NCBI GenBank assembly: GCA_016462905.1
Contig: JAEMSI010000010.1
Span: 1-51,864, forward strand
Origin: Polynucleobacter sp.
GTDB lineage: Bacteria; Pseudomonadota; Gammaproteobacteria; Burkholderiales; Burkholderiaceae
DNA: 51,864 nt
Reading direction: 5' to 3'
The notes beneath the pieces were generated by a model, which saw only the letters and a list, made by a program, of their open reading frames with translations, searched no databases and was not told the DNA's origin. The translations under genes were made by a program, and so were the position numbers. Positions 17,603 through 26,039 of the stretch are shown here, piece after piece (position 1 is the stretch's first letter; each line of letters begins with the position of its first letter).

Positions 17603-18835
17603 TTAGGTCTTATGACCTAATTCCGCGCAGGAGCGCATCGATTTTTCGGATGAGGCATCAATTTGTAGAATATTGAAGACATCGTACTTATCTTTCATAT
17701 TTTTTGATTTTGATTCGATCAAAATGACCGATTGAACCGCTTGATGGTCGCACTTGCGGAAATACTCGGGACCCTTATACCAGTCATATTTAAGTTGTTC
17801 GATAGCGGTAATCACTTTGTTGGTATCGGTTGATTTTGCTCCCAGCACACCCTGCAGAACTGTTTTAATTCCTGCATAGCCTAAGGCGCCGTAATCGGAT
17901 GGAACTGCTCCGCCATAGGCTTTGCGGAAGCGATCATTAAATACTTTGGCAGAAGGTATGCGTTCTTCTAGGCCCCAGTAATACGATGTGCCACCCATAA
18001 TGCCCTCAAACGCTTCAGCCCCTCCTGCTTGGCGTGCTGTATAGAGCAGTACTGGGGTAACAATTTTCATGCTGGCTTTGAGTCCAAAATCAGTACATTG
18101 TTTAGCCGAGTTAACTAGGTCGCGACCAAAATTACAGAGCACCAAAATATCGGGGTTTAATGATTTAATTCGTGGCAAAAAAGCTGAATAATCAGAAGTC
18201 CCCAAGGGGTGTCGAATATCGGCAAGGGTGGTCGTACCAAAATCTTTACCAGCCCGCTCGAAAGCCCGAACCATTTCATGTCCATACGCGTAATCGGCGG
18301 TGAGGAAGACAATTTTTTTGCCAAAGCGCGGTACCGCGTAACGCGCTACCGATCCTGCTGTCATGGTTGGATTTAAAGCCTCGTGAAAAGTATAAATACT
18401 GAAATCTTTCGCTTCATTAATTGCATCCGATTGACTAATCGAATTAAAAATGACTTTACGTTCTTTGCAAACCGCATTAATCGAGAGTTGGGTAGCAGCA
18501 GATAGCGAGCCGACAACGTAATCGACTTTATCCTTTTCAATTAATTCCAGCGTACGGGTTGCTGCTTCACCCGGGTTTAGTTTGTCGTCGCGAATCAGTA
18601 GTTCAGCCATTCGTCCATTAAATCCACCGGCATCATTAAATTCTTTAATAGCTAGTTCTGCTGCACGGGATTGATCTTGAGCTTCAGCTGAAAAGGGGCC
18701 TGTTAAGGGTACGGGAAAGCCTATTCGGATCGGTTTTGCTTGAGCCGAAGCCATGTTGAACCAGAACGGGGAGCTGGCAGCAGCGGCTCCAGCAAGGACT
18801 AATTTGCGTCTATTTTGATTGGTTTGATGTTTCAT
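17603..18835 (-). CDS. livK: Periplasmic substrate-binding protein of Liv-type ABC transporter
   Basis: A 410-residue type I periplasmic binding protein. The N-terminus has NRRKLVLAG before a hydrophobic stretch ending ASAQA, which could be a Tat or a Sec signal. The mature protein opens with PIRIGFPVPLTGP and keeps the RTLELIEKDKVDYVVG-type first lobe. AGGAGA is the Shine-Dalgarno sequence. Relatives bind amino acids, aromatic acids, amides or urea, so ligand cannot be named. Upstream in the same unit are an FAD monooxygenase and a VOC protein, suggesting the ligand feeds their pathway. Confidence 0.92.
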   Translation of the reverse strand: MKHQTNQNRRKLVLAGAAAASSPFWFNMASAQAKPIRIGFPVPLTGPFSAEAQDQSRAAELAIKEFNDAGGFNGRMAELLIRDDKLNPGEAATRTLELIEKDKVDYVVGSLSAATQLSINAVCKERKVIFNSISQSDAINEAKDFSIYTFHEALNPTMTAGSVARYAVPRFGKKIVFLTADYAYGHEMVRAFERAGKDFGTTTLADIRHPLGTSDYSAFLPRIKSLNPDILVLCNFGRDLVNSAKQCTDFGLKASMKIVTPVLLYTARQAGGAEAFEGIMGGTSYYWGLEERIPSAKVFNDRFRKAYGGAVPSDYGALGYAGIKTVLQGVLGAKSTDTNKVITAIEQLKYDWYKGPEYFRKCDHQAVQSVILIESKSKNMKDKYDVFNILQIDASSEKSMRSCAELGHKT

Positions 18836-18873
18836 GATGTCTCCTGTTGAAGGGATTAATTAGATGAATTTTT

Positions 18874-20130
18874 CTAAATCTTAACTGAATGGCTTGTTTC
18901 GGGTGAAATTAATGCTTTGGCTGGCCCCAGTTCATTTGGGTGGACAGCAGTTTCGTTCATCACGGCTTTTAGTCTGACGGATTGATCGCAGGCGGTCTCG
19001 TTTGGGGAATTACCTTGATTACTTAAGAAGCGACCTAAATATTTTGAACGGGCGACGATTTGTTGGCCATAGCCAAGTCGATCTTTTTGATATGCCAATA
19101 AAGCCGCAGGATTTACGCCCCAGCGTTTGATTTGTTGGGCTAGATTTTGCGCATCCTCACCCGCTTTGGTAACACCCATGCCGAGGTGAGGGCGCGCCAC
19201 AAAAGCCGCATCTCCTAGTAAAGCAATTCTTCCAAACGCTGTCCGTTCGGAATTAAGGTCGTAAATAGGCTGGAAAAATAAAGAGGCTGTTTTTTCGATG
19301 ATTTCTACGAATTGTGGTGCTAATACCCTATGCGCTTCTTTTCGCGCATGCTCAATGTTCTTAGCGCTAACTTTTATTGGTGGAATTCCTTTGGGGTAAT
19401 AATGTCCATCGGCATCAGTTAATAAGTATCGAAGTTCAGTAGACTCATCAGTCGGGCGATACCAAACAAAGTTATAGCGGCGATGCCCAACCCGTGTATC
19501 GTCATTTTGTCCAGCAACTGGGTATCCGAGTAATTGCTCGCCTGCCGGTAAACAAAAGCCGAAATAATCAAACAGACTATCTAAGGTATGCTGAGAAAGT
19601 AAGCGCTCCTCACAAACACCGCGCCAAGCAATGTAACCAGCATATTGGGGTTGGATTTGGGGGGCCACAATTTCACGCACACCAGAGCGAATACCATCAG
19701 CAGCAATTAGGAGTGCACCCGCGTAATTTTCGCCATTTTCGCAATGGACTTGAACTTCGTCGGTAGTTTGCGTAACCGCGTTGATCGCGCGTCCCTGCAA
19801 ATAACGCTCCTGAGGGAATTGCTCTTTTAAGAGGTGATAAATGCGACCCCAAGAAGTGAGAATTTGCGGCAATTCAATTTCTCCGAGAGAGTCTCCTTGC
19901 AAATCGAGTGCAATGCGTTTTTGTACCTTAACTCCTAAAGTTTCATCGACTGTAGCACCCGCATCTTTTAGCGCTAATTCTAGATTTTTGTGGGTCACTA
20001 TGCCAGCTCCGCGACCATCCATTGAGCCCTCAGCCTTTTCTAAAACTAGAACATCGTGGCCGTCGCGCAATAACATGTTGGCAATAAATAGCCCCCCGAG
20101 TGAACCGCCCGCAACTAGAATTTTAGACAT
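18874..20130 (-). CDS. FAD-dependent aromatic/heterocycle monooxygenase (2,6-dihydroxypyridine 3-monooxygenase-like)
   Basis: A 418-residue group A flavoprotein hydroxylase using NAD(P)H and O2. The Rossmann motif VAGGSLGGL is at 5-13, the AADGIRSGVRE (DG) motif at about 160, and the second FAD motif GDAAFVARPHLGMG at about 315. The YAGYIAWRG and YNFVWY segments resemble 2,6-dihydroxypyridine 3-monooxygenase of nicotine degradation more than 4-hydroxybenzoate hydroxylase. The gene is 5 bases after the VOC gene and 38 bases before livK. Combined with the divergent molybdenum hydroxylase this points to ring hydroxylation of an N-heterocycle. Exact substrate unproven. Confidence 0.88.
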   Translation of the reverse strand: MSKILVAGGSLGGLFIANMLLRDGHDVLVLEKAEGSMDGRGAGIVTHKNLELALKDAGATVDETLGVKVQKRIALDLQGDSLGEIELPQILTSWGRIYHLLKEQFPQERYLQGRAINAVTQTTDEVQVHCENGENYAGALLIAADGIRSGVREIVAPQIQPQYAGYIAWRGVCEERLLSQHTLDSLFDYFGFCLPAGEQLLGYPVAGQNDDTRVGHRRYNFVWYRPTDESTELRYLLTDADGHYYPKGIPPIKVSAKNIEHARKEAHRVLAPQFVEIIEKTASLFFQPIYDLNSERTAFGRIALLGDAAFVARPHLGMGVTKAGEDAQNLAQQIKRWGVNPAALLAYQKDRLGYGQQIVARSKYLGRFLSNQGNSPNETACDQSVRLKAVMNETAVHPNELGPAKALISPETSHSVKI

Positions 20131-20135
20131 GCGTT

Positions 20136-20600
20136 TTAAGTGCTTGCAAGTGCGGCTTTTTCGCTGGCAGGGTAATTGAGTTCGATGACAACGCCGTTCG
20201 GGTCATCCACAAAGATTTGGTGTAGATCAAGCGAAGGCACGGTTCTTTCGCGATACGGAATCGATTGTTTTTGTAAATTCCTTAACATGCTCGAAAGATC
20301 TGTGGCGAAAAAAGCAATGTGATCAATAGCGCCCGTGCCTTGTAATGAATTTAGGTCACGATCGCCGAGGTATTTTTTTAAGCCCTCTGGATCGTTTGGG
20401 TCAATACCAATAATATGAATAATTGCATTCGCATAATCGTCATCAGTACCGTTATAAAGCCAAGCCCCAGGAAACGGAAAGTTGGGTCTCGCCCCCTTTT
20501 TAAACCCCATCACTCGATCAAAAAAATCACAGGTTTTTTCTAGGTTGACGGTACGAATCGAAAGGTGATTTAAAGAAAAATTAGTACTAGATTGGCTCAT
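20136..20600 (-). CDS. VOC-family protein (glyoxalase/extradiol dioxygenase-like)
   Basis: A 154-residue protein with two beta-alpha-beta-beta-beta modules. Potential metal ligands are H12 (NHLSIRT), the His in AIDHIAF and the Glu in VVIELNY, as in metal-binding VOC enzymes. Small VOC proteins act as lyases, isomerases, dioxygenases or resistance proteins. As first gene of the minus-strand catabolic unit, just before the flavin hydroxylase, a role on the hydroxylated intermediate is plausible but unproven. Confidence 0.85.
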   Translation of the reverse strand: MSQSSTNFSLNHLSIRTVNLEKTCDFFDRVMGFKKGARPNFPFPGAWLYNGTDDDYANAIIHIIGIDPNDPEGLKKYLGDRDLNSLQGTGAIDHIAFFATDLSSMLRNLQKQSIPYRERTVPSLDLHQIFVDDPNGVVIELNYPASEKAALAST

Positions 20601-20731
20601 TTTGTTCCTGAACTGAATAAAGATTTAATTCGGGTTATATTTGGACTTCTTTGATTTTTGTAAGTTTAATCTTCTTTCGGCATATTGCTGATTGCTAGGG
20701 TAACTTATTAGTAGAAACCCGAGGAGTCTTT

Positions 20732-21220
20732 ATGGAGTTGCACGGTGAACAGTTAATCGCAGCCCCGATTGCTGATGTCTGGCGAGGTTTAAATGACGTA
20801 ACCGTCTTAGGGCGTGCGATTCCGGGGTGCGAGGAAATTGAGCGGGTTGCAGAGGACGAAGTGAGGGCCAAAGTGATGTTCAAAATTGGTCCTGTACGAG
20901 CTCGCTTTTCGGGTAAATTAATTCTTTCCGACGTGATTCCTGAGCAGTCTTGCTCTATGAGTTTTGAGGGAACGGGTGGGGCAGCTGGGTTTGCTAAAGG
21001 GAAATCGCGGGTTGAATTAAAGTTAGCGGATGGAGGAACTTTGGTCGCATATAGTACAGAAGCCTCGATTGGCGGAAAATTGGGGCAAATTGGTGGACGC
21101 ATGATTAGCTCTTCTGCGAAAAAAATTGCCGATGATTTTTTTCTAGCTTTTGCCAAAGAATTAGGCGGGGAGATCATTGCTCTGCCCCAGAATAATGATG
21201 TCGTAGAAGATGAAAAATAA
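20732..21220 (+). CDS. coxG: CoxG-like SRPBCC protein
   Basis: A 162-residue START/SRPBCC-fold protein of the CoxG family, beginning MELHGEQLIAAP and carrying the conserved central pattern GCEEIERV...FKIGPVRARF. CoxG proteins accompany molybdenum hydroxylases and are implicated in recruiting the enzyme to the membrane or in cofactor handling. The Shine-Dalgarno sequence GAGGAG is strong. It is the first of four plus-strand genes G-M-S-L, divergent from the VOC/monooxygenase unit across 131 bases. The C-terminal stop lies inside a 12-bp tandem repeat. Confidence 0.88.
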   Translation: MELHGEQLIAAPIADVWRGLNDVTVLGRAIPGCEEIERVAEDEVRAKVMFKIGPVRARFSGKLILSDVIPEQSCSMSFEGTGGAAGFAKGKSRVELKLADGGTLVAYSTEASIGGKLGQIGGRMISSSAKKIADDFFLAFAKELGGEIIALPQNNDVVEDEK

Positions 21221-21250
21221 CATCACAAATAACATCGCAAATAACATCAC
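21215..21250 (+). repeat. Three tandem 12-bp repeats spanning the CoxG stop and the CoxM leader
   Basis: AAATAACATCAC is repeated three times in direct tandem; the middle copy has G for A at position 11. The first copy contains the CoxG TAA stop. The array abuts the AAGAGGAG Shine-Dalgarno sequence of the CoxM gene, so copy number sets the length of the intergenic spacer. It is probably a slipped-strand duplication. Confidence 0.9.
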
Positions 21251-21265
21251 AAGAGGAGATCTGAA

Positions 21266-22120
21266 GTGAAAGCGCCTGCATTTGATTTTGTAAAAGCCCA
21301 GTCCATTCATGAAGTTCTAGAGTTGATGAAACTGCATGGCGACGATGCACAACTCATTGCTGGCGGCCAAACTCTGCTTGCGACCTTAAATATGCGCTTA
21401 TCAGAACCTCAGCTTTTAATTGACATTACTCAGCTGACCGAATTAAAAGGTATTTCCCAGCAAGGCACTGTATTGCGGATTGGTGCTCTTGTCACGCATA
21501 CTGAAATTGAAAATTCAGAATTAATTCAACAATATGCACCTTTATTAAGTGTTGCTGCACCGCATATTGCACATCGAGCGATCCGCAATCTAGGTACTTG
21601 GGGCGGCTCGATTGCCTATGGCGATCCGGCTGCTGAGTGGCCAGCATGCAGTTTGGCTCTTGATGCCATCATGATTGTGCAAGGTCCCAAAGGGGAGCGT
21701 CGTATTCCTGCCGCTGAATTTTTTGTCGATTTATATACAACCGCTTTAAATGACGATGAATTATTAATTGCTACCGAAATACCTTTAGCTCCACAAGGCC
21801 AAGTTTTTTCATTTCAAGAGTTGGCTCGGCGGCATGGTGATTATGCAGTGGCAGGCTTAGCTGCAGTAGCGCAACGTAATGGAAATAGTTTAAATGATCC
21901 TCGTTTAGTTTTTTTCTCTGTAGCCAATATTCCTGTATTGGCAAAGCAAACACAGGCCTTGATTAATCAAAAGCCGCTCTCATCCGAAGTGCTGGTTCAA
22001 GCGGTTAAGATGGTTCGTAGCGAAATTGAAACGAGCGCTGATATTACGAATAGCGCTGAAACAAAAACTCATCTAGTGGGTGTTCTATTCGAGCGCGCCA
22101 TAAAACAAATGAGCGCTTGA
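21266..22120 (+). CDS. Molybdenum hydroxylase FAD-binding medium subunit (CoxM-like)
   Basis: A 284-residue FAD subunit that takes electrons from the 2Fe-2S subunit and passes them to an acceptor. The two FAD pyrophosphate motifs are visible: AGGQTLLATLNMRL near 33-46 and NLGTWGGSIAYGDPAAEWP near 110. It starts with GTG at 21266; AAGAGGAG sits seven bases upstream and no nearer ATG fits. It is the second gene of the G-M-S-L unit. Confidence 0.92.
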   Translation: MKAPAFDFVKAQSIHEVLELMKLHGDDAQLIAGGQTLLATLNMRLSEPQLLIDITQLTELKGISQQGTVLRIGALVTHTEIENSELIQQYAPLLSVAAPHIAHRAIRNLGTWGGSIAYGDPAAEWPACSLALDAIMIVQGPKGERRIPAAEFFVDLYTTALNDDELLIATEIPLAPQGQVFSFQELARRHGDYAVAGLAAVAQRNGNSLNDPRLVFFSVANIPVLAKQTQALINQKPLSSEVLVQAVKMVRSEIETSADITNSAETKTHLVGVLFERAIKQMSA

Positions 22121-22133
22121 TTGTTGTAATGGA

Positions 22134-22616
22134 ATGAATATGAAATATAAAAAATTAATTGCAATGAATCTAAATGGCTTAGATATTCAGGCTGAAGTTG
22201 AACCTCGTCGTCATTTGGTCGACTTTTTACGGGAAGATATGGGCTTAAAGGGACCCCATTTGGGATGCGAGCAGGGTGCTTGTGGGGCTTGTACGGTCAG
22301 GGTCGATGGGCAAATTGTGCGTGGCTGCCTCTATTTAACAGTTCAGGCTGATGGCAAGACGGTCGAGACGATCGAGGGATTAAGCGGCAAGGGTTTGATG
22401 GCTAAATTACAAAATGCTTTTTTACAACGTAATGCCATGCAATGTGGGTTTTGCTCATCAGGAATGCTATTGGCCGCAGTTGAATTAATTGAACACCGCC
22501 CAAACGCTTCTCGCGAAGAAGTGCGCGAATGGATTTCAGGTAATTATTGCCGTTGCACTGGTTACCATGCGATTGTGGATGCGATTATGGATGTCATGGA
22601 GGTGCATCATGAATAA
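22134..22616 (+). CDS. Molybdenum hydroxylase 2Fe-2S small subunit (CoxS-like)
   Basis: A 160-residue electron-transfer subunit carrying two [2Fe-2S] clusters. The plant-ferredoxin-type set is C45, C50, C53 and C65. The C-terminal alpha-helical set is C104, C107, C139 and C141 (CGFC...CRC). All eight ligands are present. It overlaps the start of the large subunit by 8 bases, indicating translational coupling. Confidence 0.95.
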   Translation: MNMKYKKLIAMNLNGLDIQAEVEPRRHLVDFLREDMGLKGPHLGCEQGACGACTVRVDGQIVRGCLYLTVQADGKTVETIEGLSGKGLMAKLQNAFLQRNAMQCGFCSSGMLLAAVELIEHRPNASREEVREWISGNYCRCTGYHAIVDAIMDVMEVHHE

Positions 22617-25008
22617 GCCAAGCGATATCAAAGGATTGGTATTAGATCCCGTTACTTCAGACCAACGCTATATAGGTTATAGCGAGCCGCGTCATTCTGC
22701 TAAACGTCTTTTAGAGGGTCAGGGAACGTATATTGATGATTTGCAGTTTCCGCGAATGGGCCATGTGGTCTATTGGCGCTCACCGGTTGCGCACATGCGG
22801 ATTTTAAAAATTCATACTGAGAGGGCACGCAAGATGCCTGGCGTGATTGCGATTGTCGATGGACAGCAAATGGCGCAAGTTTGTAAACCATGGGTTGCCA
22901 CCTTGGGGCATTTAGCGGGTATGAAGTCGGCGCCCGAATATGCCTTGGCAATCGACCGCGCCTGCTGGCAAGGTGAGCCCGTGGTGGCTGTAGTTGCTGA
23001 AACGCGCGCTAAAGCAGAAGATGCATTACAACATATCGAAGTCGATTGGGAAGAATTGCCTGCAGTGGTATCGATGCATAGCGCTTTAGACCCTGCATCC
23101 CCAGTGATTCATCCTGAGTTAGGCGATAACCTGTGCTTTAAACGTTCCTTAGACGTGGGTCAAGTGGATGAGCAGTTTGCAAAAGCGGATGTAATTGCAG
23201 AGGCGACCTTTGGGTTTGGTCGACATACTGGAGTGACCCTAGAGACACGTTGTCAAATTGCGGATTACAACCCGGGTGAAAAGCGGTTGACGGTATATCA
23301 CTCACAACAAGCGCCGCATATGATGCAAGATTTATATTGTCGTCAATTTGGTTTGTCTGAATCTGATGTCCATGTGATTTGCAAAGACGTTGGCGGTTCA
23401 TTTGGAATTAAAGTGCATGCTTATCCCGATGACTTTGCCACCGTAGGCTTAGCCATCATGCTGGGCCGACCGATTAAATTTGTAGCCGATCGTCTTGAAT
23501 CGTTTGTGAGTGATATTCATGCACGTGAGCATCAAATTAAAGGGCGCATAGCAGCAAATAAACAGGGTGAAATTTTAGCTTTTGAAATTGATGATCTTAC
23601 GGCCATTGGTCCGTATTCGATGTTTCCTCGCACCAGTGCGATCGAAGGTAATCAAGTTGTGAATCTAGTAGGCGGCCCCTATCAGCATAAACACTATCGC
23701 GCCAACTTAAATGTGGTTTTTCAAAATAAAACGCCAACCTGCCAATACCGTGGTGTAGGCCATCCGATTGCCTGCGCAGTCACTGAAGGTTTGGTTGATT
23801 TAGCAGCCCGCCAATTAAATATCGATCCGATCGAGTTTCGTAAGCGTAATGTTATTCCAGATAATGCTTATCCCTATACAGGCGCCTCAGGAATTAAATT
23901 AGAAATTTTGTCGCACGAGCAATGTCTACGAACCCTCGAAAAAATGATGAATTATTCTGCTTTACGCGCTGAGCAAGCTGAATTACGTAAAAAGGGAATT
24001 TATCGTGGCATTGGTATTGCAACCTTAATTGAATTAACCAATCCAAGCGCTGCTTTTTATGGGGTAGGCGGAGCGCGCATTGCTTCGCAAGATGGTGCTA
24101 CGGTTCGTTTAGATCCATCCGGTGTTGTGTCAGTGATGGTTGGGGTGGGTGAGCAGGGGCAGGGTAGTGAAGGTATTTTTGCGCAAATTGCAGCCGATGC
24201 TGTGGGTGTTTCGATTCATCAGGTGCGGATCATTACCGGTGATACGGATGTGACTCCTTATGGCGGCGGTACTTGGGCCTCGAGGGGAGCTGGCATTGGA
24301 GGTGAAGCAGTTTTAATTGCATGCCAAGCACTACGGGAAAATATTTTAAAATTGGCTGGTGCGATTCTGAAACGCGAGGCTGGCGACTTAGCTGTGTTAC
24401 GTAGTCAAGTGGTAGACAAGGCTAGCGGCGAAGCATTATTACCCTTTAATGAAATCGGTCGCATTGGTTACTTTAGAACTGACACATTGCCACCGGATTT
24501 CAGCGTCGATTTAATGGTGACGCGCCATTATTCGCAGCGCGACTTCCCCTTTATTTTTACCAATGGGGTTCAAGCTTCTTACGTTGAGGTCGATGTCGAT
24601 ACCGGTTTTGTTAAATTGTTAAAACATTGGGCAGTCGAGGATTGCGGTCGTGTATTAAATCCGATGTTGGTTGATGAACAAGTTCGTGGTGCGATTGTTC
24701 AAGGTATTGGCGGAGTTTTATTTGAAGAATGCTTGTATGACGAAAGCGGTTTATTGCGCAATGGCAATATGGCTGATTATTTAGTTCCCATGGCCAATGA
24801 GATGCCTGATATTGAAGTGGCTCATGTGGAAACCCCAACAGCCTCATCGAAGCTGGGCGCTAAGGGTGCAGGTGAGGCGGGAACTGCTGGCGCGCCTGGT
24901 GCGGTAATGAATGCTATCAATGATGCTTTGGCACCATTTAATACAACGGTTTTTGATCAACCAATTACGAGCGAAAAAATACTGCGTGCTTTGGGAAAGG
25001 TTAATTAA
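22609..25008 (+). CDS. Molybdenum hydroxylase large (molybdopterin-binding) subunit, xanthine dehydrogenase family
   Basis: A 799-residue catalytic subunit that hydroxylates its substrate with water at a Mo-molybdopterin cofactor. The start is the ATG at 22609, preceded by GGAGG; an upstream in-frame extension to 22489 would be read inside the small-subunit gene and adds no domain sequence. The catalytic Glu is E756 in GAKGAGEAG. The substrate-site loop reads CQYRGVGHP, whereas form I CO dehydrogenase has AYRCSFR with an active-site Cys. CO oxidation is therefore unlikely, and hydroxylation of an N-heterocycle or aldehyde is expected. Relatives include nicotine/ketone dehydrogenase-type enzymes. 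Confidence 0.93.
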   Translation: MNKPSDIKGLVLDPVTSDQRYIGYSEPRHSAKRLLEGQGTYIDDLQFPRMGHVVYWRSPVAHMRILKIHTERARKMPGVIAIVDGQQMAQVCKPWVATLGHLAGMKSAPEYALAIDRACWQGEPVVAVVAETRAKAEDALQHIEVDWEELPAVVSMHSALDPASPVIHPELGDNLCFKRSLDVGQVDEQFAKADVIAEATFGFGRHTGVTLETRCQIADYNPGEKRLTVYHSQQAPHMMQDLYCRQFGLSESDVHVICKDVGGSFGIKVHAYPDDFATVGLAIMLGRPIKFVADRLESFVSDIHAREHQIKGRIAANKQGEILAFEIDDLTAIGPYSMFPRTSAIEGNQVVNLVGGPYQHKHYRANLNVVFQNKTPTCQYRGVGHPIACAVTEGLVDLAARQLNIDPIEFRKRNVIPDNAYPYTGASGIKLEILSHEQCLRTLEKMMNYSALRAEQAELRKKGIYRGIGIATLIELTNPSAAFYGVGGARIASQDGATVRLDPSGVVSVMVGVGEQGQGSEGIFAQIAADAVGVSIHQVRIITGDTDVTPYGGGTWASRGAGIGGEAVLIACQALRENILKLAGAILKREAGDLAVLRSQVVDKASGEALLPFNEIGRIGYFRTDTLPPDFSVDLMVTRHYSQRDFPFIFTNGVQASYVEVDVDTGFVKLLKHWAVEDCGRVLNPMLVDEQVRGAIVQGIGGVLFEECLYDESGLLRNGNMADYLVPMANEMPDIEVAHVETPTASSKLGAKGAGEAGTAGAPGAVMNAINDALAPFNTTVFDQPITSEKILRALGKVN

Positions 25009-25033
25009 TAAATTGTTTCGATACGTAATTTGA

Positions 25034-25204
25034 TTATTTCTTAAATTTACTGCTTACGATATCCATAATTTTGGGTGAGAAAGTAGCTGCGCAAATCCAA
25101 TCAATAATCCACCAAAAAGAGCCTCGGGTGATTTCAAAGAAACCTAATAGGATTAGAACCACCATGATGATGCGGCGAAGGGTGTCGCTAGGAAAATAAC
25201 TCAT
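25034..25204 (-). CDS. Small single-span membrane protein (56 aa)
   Basis: A short gene starting ATG with GGAG six bases upstream and ending TAA. The 56-residue product has a charged N-terminus (SDTLRR), a hydrophobic segment at about 12-23 (IIMVVLILLGFF), a second Trp-rich hydrophobic region at about 30-42, and a basic tail ending KFKK. The strong Shine-Dalgarno sequence and the membrane-protein composition support translation. It fills the 236-base gap between the molybdenum hydroxylase and a lipoprotein gene. No function is recognisable. Confidence 0.72.
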   Translation of the reverse strand: MSYFPSDTLRRIIMVVLILLGFFEITRGSFWWIIDWICAATFSPKIMDIVSSKFKK

Positions 25205-25244
25205 GTTTACTCCAAGGTGGTTTGATGAATAAATGCCTGTTTAA

Positions 25245-25613
25245 TTAATTTAAGACTTTATAGCCTCTGCCGGATAAACAACGTTTAACAACCGCCTCTT
25301 GGGAGTCATTGCCTTTGTAGGCGCCACCAGCCCCGCCAATCACCGCGCCAGCACCAGCTGCTTGGGCAATTCCAGTGGCATTGCCTCCGACAACTAATCC
25401 TAATAAACCTCCGACAATGGCCCCAGCCCCAGCCCCTTTTGCTGCAGTTTCGCCAGCACCAGATTGCTGCTTAGCAAAATTTTGGCAATCGATTAAGTCT
25501 TGATCGTATTTAGCTTGATCAACCCCTTTGGTATCAATAATGGGTTTAACGTCCGCGCCGGCACAGGCGGTAAGGATGGCAAATGCGATAAGGGAAAGGG
25601 CTAAAGTTTTCAT
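25245..25613 (-). CDS. Glycine-zipper lipoprotein
   Basis: A 122-residue lipoprotein with lipobox LTAC (C17). A Gly/Ala-rich segment at about 56-98 has glycines spaced every four residues (GAGAIVGGLLGLVVGG and a second copy), characteristic of glycine-zipper outer-membrane proteins such as the SlyB/YmgG types. A Cys lies in QNFAKQ context (LIDCQNF) and another near the C-terminus (RCLSGRGY), possibly disulfide-bonded. It probably inserts in or lines the outer membrane. No Shine-Dalgarno sequence is obvious. Specific role unknown. Confidence 0.82.
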   Translation of the reverse strand: MKTLALSLIAFAILTACAGADVKPIIDTKGVDQAKYDQDLIDCQNFAKQQSGAGETAAKGAGAGAIVGGLLGLVVGGNATGIAQAAGAGAVIGGAGGAYKGNDSQEAVVKRCLSGRGYKVLN

Positions 25614-25724
25614 GCGTTGATTTTAACGATAAATAGGCTGGTTTACTTGTCAACCATCCCCTCAAAGGGGGCGTTTTAGGGTAGAGCACATGATATTTAG
25701 GCCAATCGAACGTAGGGAGGATCT

Positions 25725-26036
25725 ATGAAAAAAGTCATTATTGCCTTGGTATTGGGATCGATGCTGTTGTTTACTTTGAACGCAAACGCTCGCGGGGGTT
25801 GGAAAGGCGGAGGCCATTATCGAGCGATCGTTCCCTTTGCCGCTGGAGCCGCCGCTGGAGCGGTCATTGTAGGAGGTTATCGAGTTGTACGACCTTATTA
25901 CGCTCCTTACTACTACCCCCCGCAACCCTATTATTCAAGCTTGCCCGCTAATACAGCAGCCTATTGCCCAGAAAACGGATTGTATTACCCTCAGACAGAG
26001 GTTTGTCCTAGCGGTTGGAAGGCTGTGCCTCATTAA
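25725..26036 (+). CDS. Exported Gly/Tyr/Pro-rich small protein
   Basis: A 103-residue protein with signal peptide (about 1-22, cleavage near ANA-RG). It continues with a Gly-rich start (RGGWKGGGHY), a short Ala/Gly hydrophobic segment (about 40-55) and a Tyr/Pro-rich stretch (YAPYYYPPQPYY). The C-terminal module has YCPENGLYYPQTEVCPSGW, whose two Cys could pair. The architecture is common in small Burkholderiales envelope proteins of unknown function. GGGAGG is the Shine-Dalgarno sequence. It is divergent from the glycine-zipper lipoprotein. Confidence 0.78.
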   Translation: MKKVIIALVLGSMLLFTLNANARGGWKGGGHYRAIVPFAAGAAAGAVIVGGYRVVRPYYAPYYYPPQPYYSSLPANTAAYCPENGLYYPQTEVCPSGWKAVPH

Positions 26037-26039
26037 TCA

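Noticed and set aside
20695..21177. 160-codon minus-strand open frame across the CoxG gene
   Set aside because: It is antisense to a well-supported gene, has no family resemblance, and mirrors its codons.
22489..22608. Upstream extension of the molybdenum hydroxylase large subunit
   Set aside because: It lies inside the 2Fe-2S subunit gene; the ATG at 22609 has GGAGG upstream and matches the family start.
20732..25008. Carbon monoxide dehydrogenase operon
   Set aside because: The large subunit lacks the AYRCSFR active-site loop of form I enzymes.
25658..25670. CCCCT-CAA-AGGGG hairpin as a terminator
   Set aside because: It lies between two divergent genes, has only a 5-bp stem and no T-tract directly after it.
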